Assembly: GCA_030549795.1 (NCBI GenBank)
Contig: JAUQQO010000044.1
Span: forward strand, 1 to 64,000
Source: Pseudomonadota bacterium
Lineage (GTDB): Bacteria; Pseudomonadota; Alphaproteobacteria; Geminicoccales; Geminicoccaceae
Direction of reading: 5' to 3'
DNA: 64,000 nucleotides
This document shows, piece after piece, positions 17,085-27,666 of the stretch. The notes under the pieces were generated by a model. The model was not told the origin of the DNA. It worked only from the letters and a program-made list of their open reading frames with translations, and ran no database searches. The first letter of the stretch is position 1. Every line of letters starts with the position of its first letter. Position numbers and translations under genes: made by a program.

Positions 17085-18242
17085 TTAGGTCTTTTGGCTC
17101 GCGCGGCTTTCCAAGCGTTGCTTGGCCTCGGCCAAGAGCACCTCGCGCAGCTTAGGATCGCCGCCGATCAGGCGATGAAAATCGGAGGCGTGCAGCTCGA
17201 GCAATCGGCAGGGGGTCAAGGTGGTCACACTCGCTTCGCGCGGTCGGCCTTCGAGCAGGGCGAGTTCGCCAAAGAAACTGCCGGGTCCGAGGATGATCCG
17301 CCGTTCACCGCGCAAAACGAACACCCGGCCGCGGTCAATGAAGTACATTGCCTCGGGATGTTCTCCTTTGCGCAGGATCGTGTAGTGCGGCGGCAGATCG
17401 CGCTGGTGCAGGAGTGCGGTGAGCTCGGCGAGCTGGGCGGGGCCGAGGTGGCGGAAAAGAGAAACGCGCGCGACCATCGAGGCGCGCGCCAAGAACTCCT
17501 GCTTTTGCAATTCGCGCGCGAAGCCGGCACCTAAAATCGCGGTCGGAAAGGCGAGCGTGGCGACGCTTAAAAGTGAGGTGAAGGAGGCCACCAACTTGCC
17601 GAGCGGCGTAAGCGGGACGACGTCGCCATAGCCCACCGCGGCGAGGGTGACCACAGCCCAGTACAGGGCTTGGGGGATGGATCCGAACTTGTCGGGTTGG
17701 ATATCGGCCTCGATCGCGTGCATCAGGCCGGCGGACAAGATCAACAACACGGCGACGAAGAGAAACACCGAGCCCAAGGCGCGACGCTCGTTGTACAAGA
17801 CCACGCGGAACGTCGCGAGGGCGGGTGAATAGCGAGCGATCTTGAGCACGCGCAACAAGCGCAATATACGCAGTAGCAAAAAATTAGAAGGCACAAAAGC
17901 GTTCAGGTAAAAGGGCAAAATCGCGGCCAGGTCGACCAGCGCCATGGGGGTGACGATCCATCTCAGACGACCCCAAAGAGGGTGGTTCCAACGACCGGCG
18001 CGGTCCTCGACCACCGACCACAGCCGCAGCCCGTATTCGAGCGTGAAGACGAGGGTAAAGGTGGTCTCGACAAGACCGAACAACGCGTGCCACACGCGCG
18101 GGATCTCGGGCATCGTGTCGAGGATCGTGGCCGCCGCCGCAAGCAGAATGAGCCCGGCGAGCGCGCGGCGCACGCGCCGGACCTGCGGGCCGGTCGCCTC
18201 TTCATCCTCGAGCAGTTCGTAGATTCGCGCCCGCGACCACAT
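17085..18242 (-). CDS. Six-helix potassium channel with C-terminal cyclic-nucleotide-binding domain
   Basis: A 385-residue protein laid out like MlotiK1: an S1-S4 region with an S4 that has regularly spaced basic residues (LLLRILRLLRVLKIARYSP), a pore, and a C-terminal cNMP-binding domain (about 265-380) whose phosphate cassette reads FFGELALLEGRPREASV, keeping Glu and Arg. The selectivity filter reads AAVGYGD (residues 201-207): the usual TVGYG threonine is Ala202. It probably gates K+ flow across the inner membrane in response to cAMP or cGMP. Convergent with the dehalogenase gene. Confidence 0.85.
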   Translation of the reverse strand: MWSRARIYELLEDEEATGPQVRRVRRALAGLILLAAAATILDTMPEIPRVWHALFGLVETTFTLVFTLEYGLRLWSVVEDRAGRWNHPLWGRLRWIVTPMALVDLAAILPFYLNAFVPSNFLLLRILRLLRVLKIARYSPALATFRVVLYNERRALGSVFLFVAVLLILSAGLMHAIEADIQPDKFGSIPQALYWAVVTLAAVGYGDVVPLTPLGKLVASFTSLLSVATLAFPTAILGAGFARELQKQEFLARASMVARVSLFRHLGPAQLAELTALLHQRDLPPHYTILRKGEHPEAMYFIDRGRVFVLRGERRIILGPGSFFGELALLEGRPREASVTTLTPCRLLELHASDFHRLIGGDPKLREVLLAEAKQRLESRASQKT

Positions 18243-18677
18243 GGGAGCAAAAACCCGGCGCTAGCGAGTCACGCGTGGGCAGCACGCGTAAGACGGCACA
18301 ATCGAACAGGTAAGGCGAAACGATCCGATCAAGAAGGCGCCGCAGTCGGTTGGCTCGCCGCAGCCGGTGCGCGGCGCCCTACTTGGCGCGAACGTCGCGC
18401 TTGCGCGTAAGAGCGCGCGGGCTCGGCGCACGCGCGGCGAGCACAACGGCCAAAAACGCCGGTTGCCGCCGGCCGATGCGCGCAGGTGCGGCGAGAACAC
18501 CATGGCCGATCGGGTACCGTTCGGGCATTTCCCATCCGGCTCGCCCTTACCGCGCACCGGCCGAGCTTTCCTCGCGACGTTCCGCTCGCTGCGATCCCCG
18601 GCCGGGTTCGGCCGGAGCGGCGTCCACCGTCTCGAGCGTCGCGCGTGTTCGTCTGCGCACCTCAGGTGCGGTCGAAC
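18243..18677. other. Intergenic region without a supported gene
   Basis: About 435 bases between the channel gene and ettA. Reading frames here are Arg/Ala/Pro-rich in all phases without family motifs. I see no RNA gene, repeat or clear terminator. It may hold the channel promoter and the ettA 3' end. Confidence 0.5.
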
Positions 18678-20360
<1,683 letters not shown>

Positions 20361-20555
20361 CCGGTTCCTCGAGTGTTGGGGGTTAGCAGAAAAGTGCAGC
20401 GAGGTGCGCGTTTTTTAGCGTGCGAGGCGCGTGGGCGGAAGAGCCGCGGCATGGCGCGCGGCTTAGTCTTGCAGGATTGGCGCAGATGACCGAAACGAAG
20501 CGAACGGCCAGGCGAAGCTGAACGCGTGCGAGCGCCGGGTCCAGGGAGGCTACCA

Positions 20556-20927
20556 ATGGCGAAGCGGGTCTTGGTGGTCGACGACGAACCGAACATCGTC
20601 TTGAGCCTCGAATTCCTCATGCGTCGCGCTGGCTTCGAGGTCCAGGTCGCGCGCACGGGCGGGGAAGCGCTCAAAGCGCTCGAAGGCGAGCCACCGGATC
20701 TCGTGCTCTTGGATGTGATGATGCCGGAAGTAGACGGCTACGAAGTCTGCGAGAGGCTGCGCGCGCGACCAGAATGGCGCAAGACCAAGATCATCATGCT
20801 CACCGCCCGCGGTCGCGAAGCCGAGCGGGAGCGCGGTCTCGCGCTCGGCGCCGACGCCTATATCACTAAGCCCTTTTCGACCCGCGAGCTGGTCGAACAG
20901 GTCAAGCGCATGCTGGAGGTCGCTTAA
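20556..20927 (+). CDS. Stand-alone response-regulator receiver protein
   Basis: The ATG at 20556, with a GGGAGG ribosome-binding site, gives 123 residues consisting only of a CheY-like receiver: the acidic pocket VVDDEPN, phospho-acceptor Asp53 (LLDVMMPEVDG), the conserved Thr in MLTARG, and Lys in YITKPFS. No output domain. It is 9 bases upstream of the exonuclease-fusion gene and in one operon with a histidine kinase 2.7 kb downstream, its likely partner. Confidence 0.9.
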   Translation: MAKRVLVVDDEPNIVLSLEFLMRRAGFEVQVARTGGEALKALEGEPPDLVLLDVMMPEVDGYEVCERLRARPEWRKTKIIMLTARGREAERERGLALGADAYITKPFSTRELVEQVKRMLEVA

Positions 20928-20936
20928 AAGCGGGCG

Positions 20937-23015
20937 ATGCGCGACAGCCGCCGCCTGGTCTTCGCCGTAGGCGGGGCGCTTGCCCTCGCGTGCCTGGCCC
21001 TTGCTATCTTCGCCTCGGCTGCCCTGCATGCGACAGCGCCGCGCCAAGGAACCGCAGCCCTCGGACTCGGTGCTCTGTTGGCGGTGGCGATCCTGGGCAC
21101 AGCTGTGCTCGTGGATGTCTTCCTTCTGGCCCCGGCACGGCTGCTCGCGCGCTTAGCTGAGGTCGTTCTCGCCACCGGCCGGCTCGGTCATCTCAGCTGG
21201 CCCGAGCGGCACCTTCTGGGTGCCTTGCCGCTGCGGGTGCGCGCCCTCGTTGAGCAAGTGGCGAGGGCGGAAGAGCGGCTGAGCGAAGAGCGGGCTCGGG
21301 CGCGGGCGGCTGCGGAAGCCGATCGCCGCCGGCTGGCGGCGATCCTCAAGGACGTCGGGGAAGGGCTCATCCATGCCACATCCGACGGCCGCATCCTCCT
21401 TTACAACGATGCCGCGGTCACCCTGCTCGGTGTGCCGGCCGGCTTGGGCCTCGGCCGTTCGGTCTTCGAGGTGCTGGCGCGCGAGACCCTCGCCCATCAT
21501 CTCGACCTGGTCCGCCGCCTTGCGCGCGGCGACGCCTCGGTGCGCGGCAGCGAACCGTTCATCGTTACCGCCACCGAGACCGGCCGGCTGTTGCGCTGCC
21601 GGCTGAGCCTCATCGGCGACGATCCCCCGGGGGGCGAGGGCTTCGTGCTCGTCCTCGCCCAAGCTGGCGTGCCGGTCTCCGGCGGGACCGGCCGCCTTTT
21701 GGACCAACTCGAGACCGGTTGGCGCGGGCCGGTGGCGGCGATTCGCGCCGCCGCAGAGGTCCTACGGGAAAACAGTTCCGACGAGCAGACCGCCTGGTTC
21801 ACCCGCGTGGTGGTCGAAGAAACGGCGCGCCTTGAGCATCTCATGTGCGACCTCGCGGCCGAAGCGCGCGCGATGGTTCTCCAACAATGGCCGCTCTATG
21901 ATGTCGCCACGAGCGATCTCGCGGAGGTCCTCTCCGAGCGGCTCGCGGCACGCGGTATCGCCATCCAGCTCGGTGTGGAGGGCGAGAGCGCGTGGGCGAG
22001 CGCAGACAGCGGCACGCTCCTCGCCTTGCTCGCGAGTTTCCTTGACCATCTCGCGCGCAAAGGCGTTAAGAATGCGGTTCTATCCGCGCGCAACCGCGCG
22101 AACGGGGTGACCCTGCGGCTCGCCTGGCAGGGGCCGTTGCTCGAGCGCCCCGAGTTCGAGAGCTGGCTGTCCGCCCGGCTCGAGGCCTGGGGCTTGCCGT
22201 TCACACCGCGCGAGATCGCCGAGCGGCACGGCTCCGAGCCCTGGCTCGCGACCTCTTCTGCGGGCGGCGTACTGCATCTGCCGCTGCCGCCGCCCACCGG
22301 TGCCCACCAGGTGCGCGCCTTGCCTGCCCTGCCGGCTCGGCCCGAGTTCTACGACTTCGAGCTCGAGGCCCTACCTGCCGACCTCGAGCGCCAACCCTTG
22401 CGCCAAGCGAGCTATGTGGTCTTCGACTGCGAGACGACAGGGCTGGATGTCGAACATGATGAGCTTATCCAGCTCGCTGCCGTCCGGGTGGTCAACGGTC
22501 GGGTGCTCTACGGCGAAGTGTTCGACTGTCTTGTCGATCCCGGCCGTCCGATCCCCGAGACCTCGATTCGCTTCCACGGTATTACAGCGGACATGGTGGT
22601 GGGTAAGCCGCCGCCAGAGGTGGTGGTGGCGCGCTTTGCACGCTTCGCGCAGGGATCGGTGCTGGTCGCCCACAACGCCGCGTTCGATCTCTCCTTCTTA
22701 CGCAAATATGAGGAGCGTGCGGGTGTTCGCTTCGACCAACCGGTGCTCGATACGCTCTTGATCGCCGCCTTCCTCGAAGACCACCGAGGCGATCACAGTC
22801 TCGATGGGGTCGCAGCACGGCTCGGGATCGCCATTCGCGGTCGGCACACGGCTCTTGGCGACAGTGTGGCGACCGCCGAGATCTTGGTGCGACTTTTAAG
22901 CATGCTCGAAGCGCGCGGGATTACGACCCTCGGCGAGGCGATTCGGGCAAGCCGCTCGATGGTGGAGATCCGCCGCCAGCGCGCTCGGCCGCCGGAGGTC
23001 GCAGGTGGCGTCTGA
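20937..23015 (+). CDS. Membrane-anchored PAS/pseudokinase protein fused to a DnaQ-type 3'-5' exonuclease
   Basis: A 692-residue protein. Residues 1-65 hold two hydrophobic helices; about 100-130 is a coiled coil; about 130-230 looks like a PAS fold (DVGEGLIHATSDGRILLYND). Residues 250-460 resemble a histidine kinase, but the phospho-acceptor His is missing (GWRGPVAAIRAAAEVL where SHELRTPL is usual). The C-terminal DEDDh exonuclease is complete: Asp497-Glu499 (DCETTG), Asp584 (HNAAFD) and His637/Asp642 (HTALGD). Its substrate is unknown. It sits between a receiver gene and a transporter-kinase gene, overlapping the following small gene by 11 bases. Confidence 0.88.
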   Translation: MRDSRRLVFAVGGALALACLALAIFASAALHATAPRQGTAALGLGALLAVAILGTAVLVDVFLLAPARLLARLAEVVLATGRLGHLSWPERHLLGALPLRVRALVEQVARAEERLSEERARARAAAEADRRRLAAILKDVGEGLIHATSDGRILLYNDAAVTLLGVPAGLGLGRSVFEVLARETLAHHLDLVRRLARGDASVRGSEPFIVTATETGRLLRCRLSLIGDDPPGGEGFVLVLAQAGVPVSGGTGRLLDQLETGWRGPVAAIRAAAEVLRENSSDEQTAWFTRVVVEETARLEHLMCDLAAEARAMVLQQWPLYDVATSDLAEVLSERLAARGIAIQLGVEGESAWASADSGTLLALLASFLDHLARKGVKNAVLSARNRANGVTLRLAWQGPLLERPEFESWLSARLEAWGLPFTPREIAERHGSEPWLATSSAGGVLHLPLPPPTGAHQVRALPALPARPEFYDFELEALPADLERQPLRQASYVVFDCETTGLDVEHDELIQLAAVRVVNGRVLYGEVFDCLVDPGRPIPETSIRFHGITADMVVGKPPPEVVVARFARFAQGSVLVAHNAAFDLSFLRKYEERAGVRFDQPVLDTLLIAAFLEDHRGDHSLDGVAARLGIAIRGRHTALGDSVATAEILVRLLSMLEARGITTLGEAIRASRSMVEIRRQRARPPEVAGGV

Positions 23016-23208
23016 TCGCTTGGCGCGGCTGTGCGCGGTGGCGCTCGTGGCCTTGGCCCTGTTCAACTTCCCGATGGTCGAGGTGGTCGAGCGGTGGGCG
23101 AAGGTTACGAGCGTGCCGCTCGTTCCGCTCTACTTCTTCGTCGCCTGGGCGGGGGTGATCGCGCTTGCCGCCTGGCTGCTCGAACGGGGAGGGGGAGGCG
23201 AGCCGTGA
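23005..23208 (+). CDS. CbrX-like small two-helix membrane protein
   Basis: A 67-residue protein from GTG 23005, with two hydrophobic segments (about 9-23 and 40-59) and a Gly-rich, acidic end. It begins inside the upstream exonuclease gene (11-base overlap) and ends with a four-base GTGA overlap with the following transporter-kinase gene. The arrangement matches the small membrane ORF known as cbrX that is coupled to cbrA in Pseudomonas; homology of the proteins themselves is weak by eye. A role in translational coupling or in assembling the kinase is likely. Confidence 0.75.
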   Translation: MASDRLARLCAVALVALALFNFPMVEVVERWAKVTSVPLVPLYFFVAWAGVIALAAWLLERGGGGEP

Positions 23209-25940
23209 GCCACTTCGCCGCTTGGGCGATCGCGATCTCTCTCGCCTACCTCGGCTTGCTGTTCGCGCTCGCCTCCTTCGGCGACCGCCGTGCCGAACAG
23301 GGGCGGAGCGTCATCGCCAATCCCTACATCTACACTTTGTCCCTCGCCGTCTACTGCACGGCTTGGACCTATTTCGGCAGCGTCGGCGTCGCCGCCAGCC
23401 AAGGGGTGGCGTTCCTTCCCGTCTACCTCGGCCCGACGCTCCTTGCGCTCTTGTTCTTGGGGCCGGTACGCAAGATCCTGCTCATCGCCAAGGCCTATGG
23501 GATCACCTCGATCGCCGACTTCGCATCCGCCCGCTACGGTAAGAGCGGCACGGTCGCGGGCCTGGTGACGATCGTCGCGCTCCTCGGGTCGATCCCCTAC
23601 ATCTCGCTTCAACTCAAAGCCGTTGCGACCGGCATCGAGCTCCTCTTCGCCCACGATGGCGTGAGCGAGCGGGGGGCGCTCGGCGCCGACAGCGCGCTTT
23701 TGGTGGCGCTCGTGCTCGCTGCCTTTAGCATCCTCTTCGGCACCCGTCACATCGATGCGACCGAGCATCATCAGGGCATGGTGCTCGCGATCGCGTTCGA
23801 GAGCGTCGTCAAACTCCTGTGTTTTCTGGTCGTAGGCATATTCGTAACCTGGGTTCTCTTTTCTGGACCGAGCGATCTGCTCGCGCGCGCCGAGGCGGCA
23901 GGGGTCGTTGACCGATTACATTTCTCTGCGACGCGGTTGAGCTACGCCGACTGGTTCCTGTTGACTTTGCTGTCGGCCTTCGCGGTTCTGTTGTTGCCGC
24001 GACAGTTCCAGGTCATGGTCATCGAAAACCTCGATATAAGGCACTTGCAACGCGCCAGTTGGATGTTTCCCCTCTACTTGCTTGTCATCAATATTTTCGT
24101 TCTGCCGATCGCGCTCGCCGGTCTCATCCTCGGGGGAACTGTCGCCGAAGCGGATAGCTTCGTGCTCGGACTGCCGCTCGTCCACGGTCAGGCCTGGCTT
24201 GCCATCCTCGCCTTCTTAGGCGGTCTCTCCGCCGCCACGGCAATGGTGATCGTCGAGACCGTGGCGGTGTCGACCATGATCTCCAACGATCTGGTCATGC
24301 CGCTGTTGTTGCGCATTCGCGCGCTCGGACTTGCGCAGCGGCCTGACCTCACCGGTCTCATCCTGGGTGTGCGGCGGGCGGGCATCATCCTCGCCGTCGC
24401 CGGCGGCTATCTGTTCTTCCACAGCGTCGGCGAAGCGATGGGCCTTGTGAGCATTGGCTACATCGCCTTTGCCGGTGTCGCCCAGTTCGCACCCCTGCTG
24501 CTGTTGGGCATCGCCTGGAAGGGGGCCAACCGCAATGGTGCCGTGGTCGGGCTGCTCGCCGGTTTTCTCGTCTGGCTCTATACGCTTGTGCTTCCCTCCT
24601 TCGTGATTGCCGGCGTGCTGCCCGAGAGCATCCTGCGCGAGGGGCCGTTTGGGATCGCGCTTTTGCGCCCCACCGCGCTCTTCGGTCTTGAGGGGTTGCA
24701 TCCGGTCGCCCACTGCGCGCTTTGGAGCCTGACCATCAACAGCGCGCTTCTCGTGCTCGTGAGCCTGCTCTCCTCCGCTTCCGATCTCGAGCGGCTGCAG
24801 GCCATTTTGTTCGTCGATGTCGAGCAGAGCCGGGGTACGCCGCGGCTGTGGCGGGGTGAAGCCAAGGTCGGCGCGCTCGAAGAACTGCTCGTGCGCTTTC
24901 TCGGCCGACCCGCGGCCGAGGCGATCTGGCAGGCGGAAACGGCGCGGCGCGGGCGCCCGCTTAATCCCGATGAGCCGGCCGATGCCGGGCTGGTCGAGCG
25001 GGCGGAGCGGCAGCTCGCGCGTGCCATCGGTGCTGCCTCAGCACGCGCGGTGGTCGCCTCGACCGTACGGGGCGAGAGCATCGGACCCGATGCTCTTTTG
25101 GAGATCCTCGACGAAACGCAGAAGGTTCTGGAATATAGCCGCAGGTTGGAGCAGAAGTCACGTGAGTTAGAGGTGGCGACGGCGGAGTTGAGGCGCGCCA
25201 ACGAGCGGCTGCGTGAGCTGGACAGGCTCAAAGACGACTTTTTGGCGACTGTGAGTCACGAGCTCAGGACGCCGCTGACATCGATTCGCTCCTTTTCTGA
25301 AATCCTGCTCGATAACCCCGATCTGGAAGCGGAAGAGCGCGCTCGGTTCTTGCGCATCATCACCAGCGAATCGGAGCGGCTGACCCGCCTCATCAACGAT
25401 GTGCTGGATCTTTCCAAGATCGAATCGGGTCGCATGGAGTGGAAGATCGGCCCGGCCGACTTGGTCGAGCTCGTGCGCGAAGGCATTCGAGCGGCAGAGG
25501 GGCTCATGGCCGAGAAAGGGGTGGAGCTCGAGGTCGCGATCCCCGACGAGCCGGCGCCTGTGACCTGCGATCGGGACCGCATCGTTCAGGTGGTGCTCAA
25601 TCTTCTCTCCAATGCCTGCAAGTTCGTGCCCCGGCCCGGCGGTCGCGTGCGCGTCGAGCTGCGCCGCAAGGGCTCGGTGTTCGAGATCCGAGTAGAAGAC
25701 AACGGCCCGGGTGTACCGCCCGAGGCACGCGAGTTGGTGTTCGAGAAATTCCATCAGCTCACCGGCAATTTGAACACGCAAAAACCGACCGGAACTGGGC
25801 TGGGCCTTGCGATCTCAAAGCAGATCGTGGAGCACTTCGGCGGGCGGATCTGGATCGAAGAGGCTACTCTCGGCGGCGCGGCGCTCTGCTTCACCTTGCC
25901 GGTGAGCGAGGAGGCGGGCGCAGCCCGCGTCGCCGCCTGA
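23205..25940 (+). CDS. Sodium/solute-symporter-like sensor histidine kinase (CbrA/CrbS type)
   Basis: GTG at 23205 gives 911 residues. The N-terminal ~570 residues are a multi-pass SLC5/SSF transporter-like domain (YIYTLSLAVYCTAWTYFGSVG). Then comes a STAC-like linker (AIGAASARAVVASTV) with a coiled coil, and a complete kinase: phospho-acceptor His685 (SHELRTPLTSIRSFSE), N box NLLSNACKFV, and ATP loops VEDNGPGV and GTGLGLA. No PAS domain is seen. Such proteins sense a transported substrate and control carbon or amino-acid use; the neighbouring receiver gene is the natural target. Ligand unknown. Confidence 0.9.
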   Translation: MSHFAAWAIAISLAYLGLLFALASFGDRRAEQGRSVIANPYIYTLSLAVYCTAWTYFGSVGVAASQGVAFLPVYLGPTLLALLFLGPVRKILLIAKAYGITSIADFASARYGKSGTVAGLVTIVALLGSIPYISLQLKAVATGIELLFAHDGVSERGALGADSALLVALVLAAFSILFGTRHIDATEHHQGMVLAIAFESVVKLLCFLVVGIFVTWVLFSGPSDLLARAEAAGVVDRLHFSATRLSYADWFLLTLLSAFAVLLLPRQFQVMVIENLDIRHLQRASWMFPLYLLVINIFVLPIALAGLILGGTVAEADSFVLGLPLVHGQAWLAILAFLGGLSAATAMVIVETVAVSTMISNDLVMPLLLRIRALGLAQRPDLTGLILGVRRAGIILAVAGGYLFFHSVGEAMGLVSIGYIAFAGVAQFAPLLLLGIAWKGANRNGAVVGLLAGFLVWLYTLVLPSFVIAGVLPESILREGPFGIALLRPTALFGLEGLHPVAHCALWSLTINSALLVLVSLLSSASDLERLQAILFVDVEQSRGTPRLWRGEAKVGALEELLVRFLGRPAAEAIWQAETARRGRPLNPDEPADAGLVERAERQLARAIGAASARAVVASTVRGESIGPDALLEILDETQKVLEYSRRLEQKSRELEVATAELRRANERLRELDRLKDDFLATVSHELRTPLTSIRSFSEILLDNPDLEAEERARFLRIITSESERLTRLINDVLDLSKIESGRMEWKIGPADLVELVREGIRAAEGLMAEKGVELEVAIPDEPAPVTCDRDRIVQVVLNLLSNACKFVPRPGGRVRVELRRKGSVFEIRVEDNGPGVPPEARELVFEKFHQLTGNLNTQKPTGTGLGLAISKQIVEHFGGRIWIEEATLGGAALCFTLPVSEEAGAARVAA

Positions 25941-25944
25941 GCGG

Positions 25945-26562
25945 CTAGGCGAGGCGGCGGCGCATCTCCGCAAGCAGCCCCTCCAAACCGGATCGACCCA
26001 CGATCTCGGCGGCTTCCGAGCGCTGGGTGACCACCATGCTCACGCCTTCGGCCACGATGTCGATCACCACGAAGCGGCCGCCGAGATTGCGCACCCGCCA
26101 ATCAACCGCAATCGGCTCGCCAGCGGGGCGGATGATGCGCGTGGAGACCATACTATCGCGCTCGTCCACCGCAACCGAGCCCAAGACCTCGTAAGTTTCG
26201 CCCCCGTAACTGTCGAGCCGCTCGCTCATCGTCTTGAGCACAAGACGCCGGTACAGGTTCACGAATTCGCGCCGCTGCGCTTCGCTCGCTTCACGCCAAT
26301 AGCGTCCGAGGACGAGACGGGCCACGAGTTCGAGATCGGTGGCCTCGTCGAGGATCGCGCTCAAGCGCGCAAGACGCGTTGCGCGATCGGAACTGCGGTC
26401 GTTGAGCACCGCGAGCACGCGACGACCGAGCTCATCGACGAAACCGGCCGCCGCCTGAGCGCTCCAAAGCGGGCGGGGAAGCAGGAAGAGGCCACCGGCA
26501 GCGAGGATGAGTTTGCGACGCTGCCATCCGCTACGCCGATCAACGCCCGTTTGCCACGCCAT
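25945..26562 (-). CDS. mlaC: MlaC periplasmic phospholipid-carrier protein
   Basis: The ATG at 26562, just after an AGGA-type ribosome-binding site, gives 205 residues with an N-terminal signal (RRKLILAAGGLFLLPRPLWSAQA) and the MlaC layout: a LARLVLGRYWREASEAQRREF segment and the C-terminal VAEGVSMVVTQRSE block. In family knowledge MlaC shuttles phospholipid between MlaA at the outer membrane and MlaFEDB at the inner membrane. Its start lies 23 bases inside the mlaA gene, so the two are coupled. No mlaFEDB genes are in the window. Convergent with the kinase gene, with only four bases between them. Confidence 0.88.
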   Translation of the reverse strand: MAWQTGVDRRSGWQRRKLILAAGGLFLLPRPLWSAQAAAGFVDELGRRVLAVLNDRSSDRATRLARLSAILDEATDLELVARLVLGRYWREASEAQRREFVNLYRRLVLKTMSERLDSYGGETYEVLGSVAVDERDSMVSTRIIRPAGEPIAVDWRVRNLGGRFVVIDIVAEGVSMVVTQRSEAAEIVGRSGLEGLLAEMRRRLA

Positions 26563-27307
26563 TTCCTTCTTCCTCCTGGAAGATCGCTTCATAGCCCCGT
26601 TCACCGGCAGGGGGGCGCCGGTTGCGGATTTCGGCTGCGCGGCGTTGGAGGTAGGCGGAACGAACCGTGGCATAAGGATCCAGACTCGAGCGGCGCAGGT
26701 CTTGGATGACGGGATCGAGCCGGTGGCGGGTGTCGATCGTCTCGCCGATCGCTCGCGCCGCCGCAACCTCGCGCGCAGCGAATTGGGAGAAGGGATCGAG
26801 AGCGCCGCGATCGACGACCAAACCGACAGTGTCGCGCACGGTTGAGGGGCCGAGAAGGGGCAGCATCAAGAATGGCCCCTCACCGATTCCCCAAACGGCA
26901 AGTGTCTGGCCGAAGTCTTCTTTGTGAGCAGGATAGCCCAATTCGCTCGCCAAATCGAACAAGCCGAAGATGCCAATCGTGCTGTTGATGAAAAGCCGCG
27001 CAAACGTATTTCCGGCGCGGTCGAATTCGCCTTGGAGGAGATCGTTAACGAGCGTAACCGGCGAGCTCAGATTGTCGAGCACGTTGCGCACAGCGGTGCG
27101 AAGCGGCTGGGGCAGTTCGCCATAGGTCTGGGCGAGCGGACCGATGAGCAGCACGTCGAAGAGCTCGTTCAACCCGTAGATGGTGCGGTTGAGCGGCTCG
27201 AGCGGATCGTGCACTTCGGCCCCCCGCGCCGGCACCGCGGCTTGGAGGGCGAGCAAAAAGAACGCGAAAAGCCCGAGTAGACGCCGCGGCGCTTTCATCC
27301 TCACCAT
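26540..27307 (-). CDS. mlaA: MlaA/VacJ outer-membrane phospholipid-transport protein
   Basis: Removes mislocalised phospholipid from the outer leaflet of the outer membrane with MlaC. ATG 27307 has a good GGAG ribosome-binding site and gives 255 residues. The signature DPLEPLNRTIYGLNELFD and GEGPFLMLPLLGPSTVRD are clear. The signal region (LLGLFAFFLLALQAAVPARGA) has no cysteine, so it is not a lipoprotein, unlike the E. coli protein; a type I signal peptide is more likely. Precedes mlaC in a two-gene operon. Confidence 0.9.
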   Translation of the reverse strand: MVRMKAPRRLLGLFAFFLLALQAAVPARGAEVHDPLEPLNRTIYGLNELFDVLLIGPLAQTYGELPQPLRTAVRNVLDNLSSPVTLVNDLLQGEFDRAGNTFARLFINSTIGIFGLFDLASELGYPAHKEDFGQTLAVWGIGEGPFLMLPLLGPSTVRDTVGLVVDRGALDPFSQFAAREVAAARAIGETIDTRHRLDPVIQDLRRSSLDPYATVRSAYLQRRAAEIRNRRPPAGERGYEAIFQEEEGNGVANGR

Positions 27308-27631
27308 GGTCGCTCGCTCCACCGCGGATGCAACCAACGGTCTGCCGCGCTCACTTATGCGCAGGGTCGCCGACCGGCAAGGCGCCCTCAGCGCGGCGTA
27401 CCGCAGCTTGCCTCCGCGTCGGGGCCGTTTCTAACCGTAGCCCGTTAATTTACCGTTATTGCTGTTTTGGCAATCGCAGCGTTGCAAGCGGTTGGAAGGC
27501 GCTGGGGCTGTGCCGGTACCGAGGCCGCAACCGTCTTTTGTCGGTGCGACCGTTGGTCTTGGCGGCAAGGCGCGGGGGGGCATGGCCTGAGCGCAGGAGC
27601 CGGGTGGGCCAAAGGGCAGATGAGAACTGTC

Positions 27632-27660
27632 TTGCATAGCTATATTCGCACATGTATATA
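27632..27660 (+). promoter_or_regulatory. Candidate sigma-70-type promoter of the ArsR-metF-metH operon
   Basis: TTGCAT (27632-27637) and TATATA (27655-27660) are separated by exactly 17 bases. The expected transcription start falls near 27667, which is the ATG itself. No Shine-Dalgarno sequence is seen upstream of the ATG, consistent with a leaderless mRNA. Confidence 0.55.
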
Positions 27661-27663
27661 TGC
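27634..27663 (+). promoter_or_regulatory. Imperfect inverted repeat overlapping the promoter (candidate operator)
   Basis: Two 12-base arms, 27634-27645 and 27652-27663, separated by six bases, match in inverted orientation at nine of twelve positions (GCATA...AT outer bases kept). The repeat covers the spacer and -10 region of the candidate promoter, the usual place for an ArsR-family autorepressor. Confidence 0.5.
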
Positions 27664-27666
27664 TCC

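Larger units (their letters stand above)
27308..27666. other. Divergent intergenic region between mlaA and the ArsR-type regulator
   Basis: About 360 bases. The right end holds the regulator promoter and operator listed separately. The rest is GC-rich with an AT-rich patch around 27445-27480; a promoter for mlaA-mlaC would be expected on the minus strand, but I cannot place it. No supported gene. Confidence 0.5.
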
